DNA of 64,000 nt from Closterium sp. Naga37s-1. Taxonomy: Eukaryota > Streptophyta > Zygnematophyceae > Desmidiales > Closteriaceae. The position numbers and the translations under genes were made by a program. The notes under the pieces are model-generated. The model was not told the origin of the DNA. It was given only the letters and a program-made list of their open reading frames with translations, and made no database searches. Of this stretch, positions 10,001-21,663 are shown piece by piece. The DNA is taken from NCBI GenBank assembly GCA_947471745.1, contig CANJKZ010000932.1:620001-684000 (forward strand). Direction: 5' to 3'. Position 1 is the stretch's first letter, and the number at the start of each line of letters is the position of its first letter.

Positions 10001-13000
10001 TCCCTGTGGCCACATGAGTTGTGTTGTTGTATCGAAACTCAAGAGATGGTAACTAAGTATCCTAATGGCTGATGTCATCTTTGCATGCGGTACGTATAAA
10101 CTGTTCAACCACCTCAACAATCCCATGAGTTCCCTCCATAACTTATTTGTGAACTCCGGGTCTCTGTCTGAGATCAGCGTAGCGGGAATGCCGTGGATGG
10201 TGACGATGTGGTCGAAGAAGAGGCGAGCCGTGGCTTCAGCTGTAGCCGTGGCATTGGTTGGGATGAAGTGTTCCATGTTTTAGAACTTATCAATCACCAC
10301 GAGTATAGCACCATGCCTATAGCATCATGCCCTTGAGTTGTTGGTGGTAGTCCACTAATGAAGTCCAGGCTAACAACTTGCCATGGCTGCTCTGGTACGG
10401 GTTGAGGCTGAAATAACCCTTCTTTATTCTGCTTGCTACGCTTCATTCGCTGGCACCTGTTGCATGAGGTGACGAAGTGATGCACGTCCGTTGCCATCCA
10501 GGGCTACTAGTAATACTTAGCTATGCCGGCGATGCTTTTGTTGCTCCCAAAGTGGCCCGCGTATGCTACTTCGTGAAACTCCTCCAATAAGATCTGTCGG
10601 AACGGAGCGTAGTTCGGAACCGCAATCTTTCCGGAACCCTTCCGTACTACTAGGTCGGTGTCCCACTATAGCAGTTTCTGCTTCTCTGCTGTAGTTAGAT
10701 CTGCGCCCATGGAGTACCCATGTCAGAACAAGCCCTTAAACAGGGGGTTCATCCCGTTTAACTGGATCCGTGCTACATGTCTGGGTCAGCTTAGTGCATC
10801 GGCCTTATTGTGTAGTCCCGGTTTGTAGACGATGTCGTAGTGGACATGCATCTCGGGGAAGTCTATCCACCGCACCTATCGCCTGGAGAGTGTTGGGTGC
10901 AGTGGTCGGTGGAGACTGTAGTCTTACCACCTTCCTAGTAAAACCTCCACGCCTGGAAGGCTGTTATGATCGCAAGGGTCTCCTTATCTTGTATAGGGTA
11001 ATTCAATTCTTTTCCGTGCAGCTTTTTACTGAGGTACAGGATGGGCTGTAGTCCGCGTCCGTGATCTTGAATCAGTGCGCGGTAGGATGATATGGATGGT
11101 TGGATCAGTTTGCGGTCCAGCAGTAACTCAATCTGCTTCTTCATAACTGCAAGTTCTGCTGGGCTGAGGCGGTACGGTGCACGGAAGGTAGGTTTCGACC
11201 CCGGTTCCTCGGCAATCTCCTGCTGGGAAATTCGCTATGGGGGCACTCATGCAGCTAGGTCGTCCTAAATTATATCCTTACACTGCTTCAGTTAGCTCGG
11301 ATTTCAGCTTCTCCTCTTCTGCTGCCATTACCTGTGCCAGATAACCCGTATTCCTTTCATTCACCATTTTCTCGAACTGTGCGAATGTAGCCTCAAGAAT
11401 CTTGCATGTATCCATCCAGCTTTGTAGCTCCATACGTTTCCCCGTTGTTGTAGATGCACGCTTTCCTGTTGACCCTATCAATCTCGGGGTTGAACCACTT
11501 CAAGAAATCTCTCCCCATGAAATCTAGGAGCTTGAGTTCATGACTGGTAGCGTAGGCCTCCACCGCAGCGCCCCTATCTGCAACTGTAGAGTTGACTCGC
11601 CATGGATTGGTAGCCTGCTGCCGTCCACCATCGTTGCTGTGAACTGCGTCTCCTTGGAGGACTCCCCAATTTTCTCCAACGTCCCGCGGCCGCACACCGA
11701 GTGGGGCGCACCACTCTCCACCATTGCCTGGAGGCGTCGCCCTTTGCAGAGCACCTCGAGGAGTAGTGATTGTTGCCGCTCTGAGTAGCCACATATGGTA
11801 TCATTAATAGGATCATAGGGTACATCAAGATAAGCATCATCCCTAGATCCTACACCTAAAGCTGTAGATCATATCTTAAACTTCACATGAGGATGGGTTG
11901 AAGGTTTTTTCCGATGCTTTTTTCAGTTGCTCCTGAGCTTGGAACCTTCTTCTAACCTGTGCAGCTATGTAGGCTTCACCTGTGGGGAGCCTTAACACTA
12001 CGCTGCTGGGAACGAATATTAACTCCTCGGAACGCTCGACCCTTCTCAACGTTCCGGAGTTGAGTCCCCAACTTTTCTGGTACTAATACTATTTCTGAAT
12101 GCTTTCTCTTTGGCCACTAACTCTCCCTTCAATTTTTCAAAGGCTTTAAAACCACGAGAAGCAATATTCTTAGTTAAAGTATCTTTATAGTATAACTTCA
12201 ACAAATTCTTACTCGACGGGGTGTACGGCTGCAGTTTCTAGGTCTGTTCAGGGTCTTGCTTCGCGAATTCTCCTTTTGTCTCGTTAATTTCCCCTAGGGC
12301 CGGCCGGTCGTGACGTTTTAAATTCACGCCATCATTTTCTCCTTTTTTTCGCCCTCTACGAAGTCGCCACTTTGTCGGAATTTTGCGGTTTCCTGATATT
12401 TTCCTAATCGCAAGCTCGATCCGCAGCTACCGGTGATTCTTATATTTTTATTTTGGGGGTGCCGCACTGTTCTTGCGTTGTAGCTCCGCACGTGCCTTTT
12501 TCATTTTAAAACATGCCTAGATGTGATGTCTTGTAGCGTCGCAAAAATCGCACATTTTGTGTTTTGCCGGCCGCTGCTTCGCATCGACCTTGTCGATATC
12601 CATCGAGTTGACAGTCGTGGAGGGTGCTGAGCCTAAATCTATGTTCGGCTGGTTGAGCCGTCCGTGGAGGTTACTGTTCAGTACGTTGAACAGTAATTCG
12701 CCGTGATGGCTTGTCAGCGGATTTCATTTTTTGAACCGGCTTTGTACGCCTGATTTCTTTCTCCTTCGGTCTGGTCTGTAATTCGGTTGAAGAATTACAC
12801 TCACGAACTTGTCAGAATGTTATAATTGTCTAGCCTGCAATGGGGTACTCTATAGCGAGTACAACCCAATTAGGGTTTCCTATATGTATCTCAACTGCTG
12901 CTAGTGCAAACCCTCCTTTCTGTTCTATCGTTCTACTGCTGTTTCTGACAGAACTGTCGGTATCAGTGTATCTGTTTTGCCCGACACAGCGCCCACATCC

Positions 13001-16000
13001 CTTCACCTCGGACGATACAGTCGTTCGCAAATATCCACTCCAGTACCGTCCCTCGAAACAGTGTTCATGTGAGCCGTGTGCGCATCCGTCGTGGGTCGGG
13101 GTCGTGCATCCAACGGCCTCGATGTAGATCCTCAGCGCACCACAAATCGACGAACGTCGCTCCATTTCGCACTCGGATCGAACGCCTCTAGTTGCCTTGG
13201 CTTCGCTGCTCCGAAACTGACTGAAATCGCTACCGCTGTCACGGATACAATGGTCGGTGTCACTGCGGCGGGCGACTGGTTCGTGAGTAGGTTTTTGATT
13301 CATAGGAGCACTGCACGTGTTTGCTCCTGTTCGGCACTTGAGGGGAGGGGGGGGGGGGGGGGGGGGGAGGGGGGGCGGGGTGGGGCTGGGAGGGGGGAGG
13401 GAGGGGAGGGTGTGGGGGGTTAAAATCTACGCGGAACTGGTTTTACGTACCCAAATCGGCGTGACCGTTGTCGCCCCCGCGGTTTTTTTTAAAGCTGGTT
13501 TTTAGCGAACGAAGAACTCGAGTGAGAACAGGCTCTGATTTCCAAGTGTGAGGATCAATGATCGAGTTCATGAAATATATATAACGTTGAGCTATATATA
13601 GGCATGACACAAGACCAGTGACCCGGGTGTTACTAGAGGGTACCGAGCCTAAGGAACCCTCGGGAACGGGACCTTCCCGGATTCGGTAACAGCAATTTGG
13701 TGCTAATCACGCGCACGCAAAGCCACGCGAGAATCACCGAAATGAGGCTTTATTCGGTGCACGCAATCCTATTCATTGCTATAACTGTAATAGCTATAAA
13801 GAAGCAACAAACGAAAAAATAAGCACAGAAATGCAAATAGAAAATAGGAATAAGCAAGTTTAGGCAATAACGGACGGCGTACTCTCACAACGGGGACTTT
13901 CTCTTTGACAATATGTGTCCCCAGCCGTCCAGTGCCACCTCCTTGATATCTTCCAACCGAGGGTATATCCATTGGGCTCCCTTGTCCACTGCCCCATCGT
14001 ACAGCCGTGATGCCTGCCTTTCTTTTAGTTTCTTGATGTGGTGCCGAGACATCAGGTTTGAAGAGTCATTGTTGTCCACCACCAATCCTGCCTTCGGCAC
14101 CGCCGCTACACCCTATCATGACCACTGGCCTCTGAAACACCCTCTCGTTCAGGTACAGCTCTCACATGTTCCTGCATTCTCCCCATTGTTGCCTATGCAA
14201 ATCCCAGTGTCGTCTCAACCCCAATTCCTCATTGAACGGCTTGACCTTTGCATGATAGGCTTCTCTCAGCTCCCGCCTGATAAAGCGCACAGACAGCTCA
14301 GCTAGGGGCCCATACTTCTCGCAATACTGCACCCTGCAGGTCAGCCTCTCCGCCCACATGCATATCGTCACTCCGATCCTATGCAGGAGCTCGATACCCA
14401 GTAGCAGATTGTTGTGTGATGCTACCATACGCATTCACGTCTGTCTGCCTCCCATCCCATGTTCGTACTTTGGATGCGTTGTATGCGAATGTGAGAATTT
14501 GTATGCGGCATGGTTTAAATGTTGTGAGTGTGTGTGAATTCATATTTTGTTTGAACAGATATCTGAAATGACTTCTCTGCTCAAGAGCTTTCCGACGAAC
14601 CAAGGATCGATTCAATCGGAGCAAGAATGAGAAAGTTACGGACGATCAAAGTTCGTATACTTTGATATTTGGTTGCGGTGACTTTGAGAATTTGTGGTGT
14701 GACTCTATATGGGGTATAGACTTTTGGGGGTTGAGAAATTCGTCAATTCTACTGTAGTTGCTGCCAAATGGTTGGGAGAAACCAAACCAGGTTGACAAGT
14801 GTGGCCAAGTTGGATGAGGTGGATGGCATGGGTTGGGAAAGTGATAAACGTAAAAATTGGGGTGCCTATAGGGAGGAGAATTGTATGCTTATGGGGTTTC
14901 CTTGGTTGGGGACTCTCTCGTCCTCCTCAGGTAGCTGCGTCTGCTTAGATGTCCGCATCAGGTCAGGTAGCCACCTCTTGCTCATGTTGCCTTCTGTCGC
15001 ACCAGACAGTTTTGTGGCACCACCGCCTGGGTCACCCCTCCCTGCCACGCCTTCGTGGCATGCACTCCCGTCTTCTTGTCTCTGGTCTTCCCAGGTCCCT
15101 GCCTCCCCTGCCGCCCTCGCCTGCCCCGCCCTGCCTTCCTTGCGTCGAGGGGCGGCAGCGCGCCGCTCCTCACTCCTCCTCATTCCCCCCGACGACTGCT
15201 CCCCTGCAGACTCTCCACATGGACGTGTGGGGCCGAGCCCGCGTCAGTGGAAAGAGCCGTGAGCGTTACTTTCTGCTGGTAGTTGACGACTACACGCGGT
15301 ACACCACGGTCTTCCCCTTGCGCAGCAAGGGTCAGGTCGTTGATGTCTTGATCCCTTGGATCCGCACAGTCCGTCTCCAGCTCGGCGAGCGGTTCGGCAA
15401 GGACCTTCCTGTCCTGCGTCTGCACTCTGACAGAAGTGGTGAATTCTCCTCCAGCCTCTTGCGGGACTTTTGTCATGGGGAGGGCATTCTCCAGTCGTTC
15501 ACGCTTCCGGACTCCCCTCAGCAAAATGGGATTGCTGAGCGTCGCATTGGCTTAGTCATGGAGGTCGCTCATACCTCCAAAATCCATGCGGCTGCTCCCC
15601 ATTTTTTGTGGCCGTTTGCGGTCCGTTACGCTGCGCATCAGCTCAACCTCTGGCCCCGTGTCTCCTTGCCGGAGACCTCGCCCACACTGCGTTGGACGGG
15701 GGAGGTTGGCGATGCGTCGGTGTTCCGGGTCTGGGGATCTCGTGCCTTTGTTCGCAATACGTCCGCGGACAAGCTCACCTCCCGTGCTATCCCCTGCGTC
15801 TTCCTTGGCATTGTCCCTGACGCGCCTAGCTGGCAGCTTTACCACCCCACCTCGCGCCGTGTCTTCCCTTCTCATGACGTCACATTTGACGAGTCGGTAC
15901 CTTTTTTCCGTCTCTTCCCCTACCGCTCTGCCCCTTCCCCGCCCCCACCGCTCTTCCTTGCTCCCGGTCCCCCTCCGGTAGACCCCCTCCCGCCTCAAAG

Positions 16001-19000
16001 TCCTGCTCCCTCACGTGTGTCTCATGTAGACCCTCTCCCTCGTCCTGCGTTTGTTGAGGTAGCTGTCGGCTCAGGTGCTCCTCGAGGTGCTGCGTGTGGG
16101 GGTGATGCGTCTGGGGGTGCTGCGTCTGAGGGTGCGGAGCCAGAGGGTGCGGAGTCTGAGGGTGCTGGGTCTGGGGGTGCTGAGCCTGGGGGTGAGGAGC
16201 GTGGGGGTGCCAAGCCTGTAGGTGTGGAGCCTGAGGGTGCTGAGTCGGAGGGTGCGGAGTCTGGGGGTGCTGAGCCTCGGGGTGCTGCTTCGTCTGGAGG
16301 TCCTGCTGGTGCTTCGCCGCGACTGTCTCCGCAGCAGCTGCGTCAGTGGTTTGTTCGGCGCGCCCGCCCTCGGAGTGGAGCTACCGGAGCTGGAGACACT
16401 GGAGCTAGAGGTGCTGGAGTTACTGCTGGAGCTGGTGGTACTAGAGGCACTACGGCTACTGGTCCTGGAGGTGCTCGTATTAGGGGTAATGGAGCTGCGG
16501 GGACTGGTGGTGTTGAGGGCGCTGGAGCTAGAGTGCCTACGGAGCCTGGAGCTGCTGGAGCTGGAGGCACTGTCGCTGGTGGCGCTGGAGCTGGAGGCGC
16601 TGGAGCTGCAGGAGCTGGAGCTGTTGAGCCTGGAGCTGGAGGTACAGGAGACACTGTACGGCCGCGACCGTACTTCGTTCCCCTGCTTCAGCAGATTCTT
16701 GGTGTCCCGTCTTCTATTGGCCTTACTCCTCCCCTCCTGTGTCCACTGCTTGACCAGTCGCAGCTGCCGTTGCAGCCGGCCTCTCCACTGCCTGCTCCCT
16801 CTCCTTACACTGAGCAGTCCGGCGGTCTTACAGAGCGTCGTGAGCCTGGGTCTCGTCCTGTCTCGGCTGTTCGCACTGCTTGTCGCGTTCCTCGTTCGTG
16901 TCCTCCTCCTGTCCCCGGCACACACGCTATGGCACTCCGTCCTTCTTCTGTTCCACTGCGTGTTCCTCTGCCGCCTCCTCCTGAGTCCTCTCTTCGTGAG
17001 GTTCTTGACCCTGAGTCTGACCGTGCTCGTGCTGCCAGTCCCACTGTCGCTCGTCTCCTCGCCACTGCTGTCACTGACCCTTCCTTTGAGTCTGCTGCTG
17101 CGATTGCTCTCGTTGTTGAGCTGCTTGACTGTGCTACTGCCTGTCGTCTAGACTACGCCACTGCTCTTGTTGCTGAGTCTGCGTCTGCCAGTCCTCCGTC
17201 CGTCGGGGGTGGGTGTGCTCTTGGCACGGACGTCCCTGAGGACAGGCAGGAGGACTTTGAGTGTCTTGCAGCTGCTGTACCTCGTTTCGCTTCCATGCTG
17301 CTTGCCCTTGAGGGAGACCCGGATGCACCAGACATCCCGACCCCGCGCTCTTACGCAGAGGCGATTACGGGTCCTTACTCCTCTCAGTGGCAGGCAGCCA
17401 TGGATGCCGAGATGGCATCCTGGAAGTCCACAGGCACCTACGTCGACGAGGTTCCCCCACCCGGGGTGAACATAGTCGATGGCATGTGGATTTTCAGGGT
17501 GAAGCGGCCGTCGGGTTCTCCGCCTGCCTTCAAGGCGCGTTACGTTGCTCGAGGCTCCAGTCAGCGACAGGGGGTTGACTACTTCCAGACCTTCTCCCCC
17601 ACCCCGAAGATGACTACTCTTCGGGTGTTGCTGCACGTCGCTGCTCAGCGTTGTTAGAATACGAGCTAGACTTATGAGCCATGGCTAGTGAGTGTCGAGA
17701 GAATTGAGTGTCGAGAGGATTGAGTGTCGAGAGAATTGGAAAGGAGAATGAGGGGTTTCACTAGCAAGAGTTGGGATACAAGTACAACACCCTAAATTGG
17801 GTTGTACTCATTACAGAGTACGCCACTGCAGGCTAGACAGCAAATACATTCTGACACACCCCCATAGTCAAAGTGGGGTATAATCAGCAGAGCAAGCAGT
17901 CATAGAGTAGGTTCACAAGTACAAGCAAAGCTAGAGGCATACACAAAAGGCAAGTGAGGAGGAGGCTGGACTGTGAGAGGAGAGGAGATAGGAGGCGACG
18001 GCTGATGCTGCAGACACACGGGCAACAGGAGCGGCGGGCACTGTGGCTACCGGTGCCGTATCCCCGGACTACAGGAGTAACTGGCTCTGTGGCTAACTCT
18101 GAGCGGCAGGAGCAACGGACCCACAGGCGACAGGCGCAGCAGGCTCTCTGAGCTACCAGAAGCAGAGCCCCGGACTACAGGTGCTGCGGACGACAAGACG
18201 GCAGCCTCTGCTCAACCTCCCCCAAGATCCCCTCCCCCCCACTGCTGCACCCGCAGCAGGGGGGAGGTAGGAGAAGGGGCGGTGCAGGAGCCGCTCGGAC
18301 GACAGCAGGTGGCCACACCTGGCACCCCCATACCCTCCCCCACTGCTGCACCTGCAGCAGAGGGACGGAGGAGAAGGGGGGGGGGGCTGGAGCTGCAGAT
18401 CCCCTCCCCCCCACCGCCACACCCGCAGCAGGGGGATGGAGGAGAAAGGGGGGGGGGGGGGGGGGGGTGGGGGGGTGCAGGAGCCGCTCGGGCGACAGCA
18501 GGTTGGCCACACCCGCCACCCCCATACCCTCCCCCACTGCTGCACTTGCAGCAGAGAGATGGAGGAGAAGGGGGGGCGGGGGGGGGGGGGGGGGGGGGGG
18601 GCAGGTGCTGCAGGTCCCCTCCCCCCACTGCCGCATCCGCAGCAGGGGGATGGCAGATCCCCTCCCCCCCACCACTGCACCCGCAGCAGGGGGAGATAGG
18701 AGAAGGATGGGGGGGGGGGGGGGGGAGGGGGGGGAGGTGCTGCAGATCCCCTCCCCCCCTCTGCTGCTCCCGCAGCAGGGGGAGGTAGGAGAAGGGTGGG
18801 GGACCTGGTGCTGCAGATCCCCTCCAACCTCCCCCTGAACCTCCAAGCTTCCCCCCCCTCTCCCCGCCATCCCCATGGAGGGGGGGGAGGGGGGGGAGGG
18901 GGGCGGGGGCGGAGCTGCGCGTGCGACTGTAGGGCGCGCGGGCAGGAGGAACCCCCTCTTGCCACCCCCTCACCCACCATGGCGCAACAGGGCACCGGGG

Positions 19001-21626
19001 CCGCGGTTAGGGGCGGCAGGTCGCGAGGGGCCATGGCTAGGGGCGACGGGGCCATGGCTAGGAACGGGGCCGGGCGCTGGGCAGATACGGGGCCGGGTGC
19101 TGGGCTAGGGACGGGGCCGGGTGCTGGGCAGGTACGGGGCCGGGCGTTGGGCAGGTACGGGGCCGGGCGCTGGGCAGGTACGGGGCCAGGCACTGGGCAG
19201 GTACCGGGCCGGGCACTGGGTAGGAACGGGGCCGGGCGCTGGGCAGGTACGGGGCCGGGCGCTGGGCAGGGACAGGGCCGGGCGCTGGGCAGGGATGGGG
19301 CCGGGCGCTGGGCAGGTACAGGGCCAGGCTCTGGGCAGGTACGGGGCCGGGCGTTGGGCAGGTACGGGGCCGGGCGCTGGGCAGGTACAGGGCCGGGCGC
19401 TGGGCAGGTACGAAGCCGGGCGCTGGGCAGGTACGGGGCTGGGCGCTGGGCAGGTACGGGGCCGGGCGCTGGGCAGGTACGGGGCCGGGCACTGGGCAGG
19501 AACGGGGCCGGGCGCGGGCTAGGTACGGGGCTTGGCGCTGGCGACAGACGGGGCCGGGCGCGGGCTAGGTACGGGGCCGGGCGCTGGCTAGGGTCGGGGC
19601 CGTGCGCTGGGCTAGGTACGGGCCGGGCGCGGGGCTAGGTACGAGCCGAGCGCGGGCGAGAGACGGGGCCGGGCGCGGGCAGGGTACGGGCCGGTCGCGA
19701 GGCTAGGTACGGGCCGGGCGCGGGGCTAGGAACGGGGCCGAACGAGGCAGGGTACGGGCCGGTCCCGAGGCTAGGTACGGGCCGAGCGCGGGGCTAGGAA
19801 CGGGGCCGAGCGCGAGGCTAGGTACGGGCCGATCGCGGGCTAGGTACGAGGCCAAGCGCGGGCGAGGAACGGGCCGGGCGCGGGGCTAGGAACGGGGCCG
19901 AGCGCGGGCTAGGTACGGGCCGGGCGCGGGGCGACGGAGTCGACGGGGCCAGCGGGGCCAAGAGGCGCGGCTAGGGGCGACGGGGCCAACGGGGCCGAGT
20001 GTCACAGCTAAGGGCGACGGGCCAAGGGGCCGAGCCTAGGGGCTATGGGCGACGCCAAGGGGCGACGGGCCGGGGCCTAGGCTAGCAGGTACGTAGGTGG
20101 TGGGCCCATTAAGGTTGAGGTCCTAGGAAGGTTATACTCTTAATACCATGTTAGAATACTAGCTAGACTTAGGAGCCATGGCTAGTGAGTGTCGAGAGAA
20201 TTGAGTGTCGAGAGGATTGAGTGTCGAGAGAATTGGAAAGGAGAATGAGGGGTTTCACTAGCAAGAGTTGGGATACAAGTACAACACCCTAAATTGGGTT
20301 GTACTCATTACAGAGTACCCCACTGCAGGCTAGACAGCAAATACATTCTGACAAGCGTGACTACGAGTTGCACTCTCTTGACTTCAGCACAGCTTTCCTG
20401 CAGGGCAGCCTGCACGAGGAGATCTGGCTGCGCCGCCCACCTGGCTTCACTGGGTCGTTTCCAGCAGGTACCCAGTGGAGCCTCCGCCGGCCAGTCTACG
20501 GTCTGCAGGTAGCCAGGCGCCTCGCGAGTGGCACGACACACTGAGGACGACACTTGCGGCTCTTGGGTTTGCTCCTTGTACTGCTGACCCGTCGCTGTTT
20601 CTACGCACCGACACCTCGCTGCTGCTGTTCTACGTCCTCGTCTACGTCGACGACCTCGTCTTTGCTACTGCTGACACTGAGGCACTGACCCTTGTGAAGT
20701 CGGAGCTACAGAAGAGACACACCTGCACTGACCTGGGTGAACTGCGCAGCTATTTTGGCTTGCAGATCACCCGGGACAGAGCACGGCGCACCATCACACT
20801 GACTCAGTCACACATGGTGCACCAGGTCCTTCAGCGCTTCGGCTTCCAGTTCTCCTTGCCACAGTCCTCTCCTCTTCCTACCGGTCACTCGCTCTTAGCT
20901 CCACTTTCAGAGGAGTCCGTAAAACCGAGTGGCCCGTATCCAGAGCTTGTGGGCTGCCTCATGTACCTGATGACATGCACTCGACCTGACCTTGCCTACC
21001 CTCTTAGCATCCTGGCACGCTACGTTGCGCCCGGGAGACACTGACCAGAGCACTGGGAGGCCGCTAAGAGGGTGTTGCGCTACTTGTGCAGTACATTGGG
21101 CATAGGGCTCGTGCTTGGAGGACAGGGTCCAGTTGTCCTCACCGGTCACGCAGACGCTTCTTGGGTTGACGACTCAGCTACGCAGCGGTCGTCACAGGGT
21201 TACACCTTCAGCCTTGGCTCTGGCTCTGTTTCCTGGCGGTCTACCTGCTCGTCTTCGGTTCTCAGCTCCAGTTGTGAGGCTGGATCTACGCCGGAGCCAT
21301 GACTGCACAGGAGCTACGCTGGCTCACCTACCTGCTGACCGACTTGGGAGAGCAGCCTCGTTCGCCTCCAGTTCTGTACGTAGACAACAAGGCCATGATT
21401 GCCTTGGGTTTGGAGCACAGAACGAAGCACATCGCTCTGCGATACTTGCTTGCTCGAGAGTTGCAGCAGCGTGGCCAGCTTCGTGTTGCGTACGTGGCCA
21501 CTAGGGCCAACACTGCTGATATATTGACAAAGGCACTTCCGCTTGGTGATCATCAGCGATTTTCTACTATGTTAGGCCTTGTGCCTACTTTGCCTCACTT
21601 GCTTACTGCTTGACTCTGCTTGTACT

Positions 21627-21663
<37 letters not shown>

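Larger units (their letters stand above)
17652..20353 (-). mobile_element. Complete non-autonomous LTR element (2.7 kb) nested in RT
   Basis: Two 205-bp direct repeats (17652..17856 and 20149..20353) bound it. The 5-bp duplication AGCGT lies on both sides (17647..17651, 20354..20358). On the minus strand the LTR starts TGTCAGAATG and ends TTCTAACA, and TGGTATTAAGAG, close to the plant Met-tRNA site, follows at 20148. The element therefore runs right to left. The inside is repeats only: a 23-bp unit at 19030..19960 and G/C-rich blocks at 18200..18900. No gag or pol is visible, so it depends on another element. Confidence 0.93.
14925..21613 (+). pseudogene. Copia pol (integrase, reverse transcriptase, RNase H), element C
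   Basis: From about 14925: pre-integrase zinc site (VLWHHRLGHPS, CLPCVEG), integrase core with its three acidic residues in HMDVWG, HSDRSGEF and GIAERRI, then a long Gly/Ala/Pro-rich spacer (about 16070..17050). RT starts at WQAAMDAEMASW. It is split after LLHVAAQR by the element at 17652..20353 and resumes with DYELHSLDFSTAF. A 5-nt insertion near 20508 shifts frame; YVDD is intact at 20643. TGA at 21042 and a 1-nt loss near 21280 break RNase H (HADASWVDD, LYVDNKAMIAL, TKHIALRYLLARE). Protease is missing because of the 5' truncation. Confidence 0.9.

Noticed and set aside
16071..16925. Minus-strand Ser/Thr/Arg ORF of 284 codons
   Set aside because: Antisense to the Gly/Ala-rich spacer of Copia pol.
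18153..19638. Pro- or Gly-rich ORFs of up to 346 codons
   Set aside because: They are composition effects of the repeats inside the nested LTR element.
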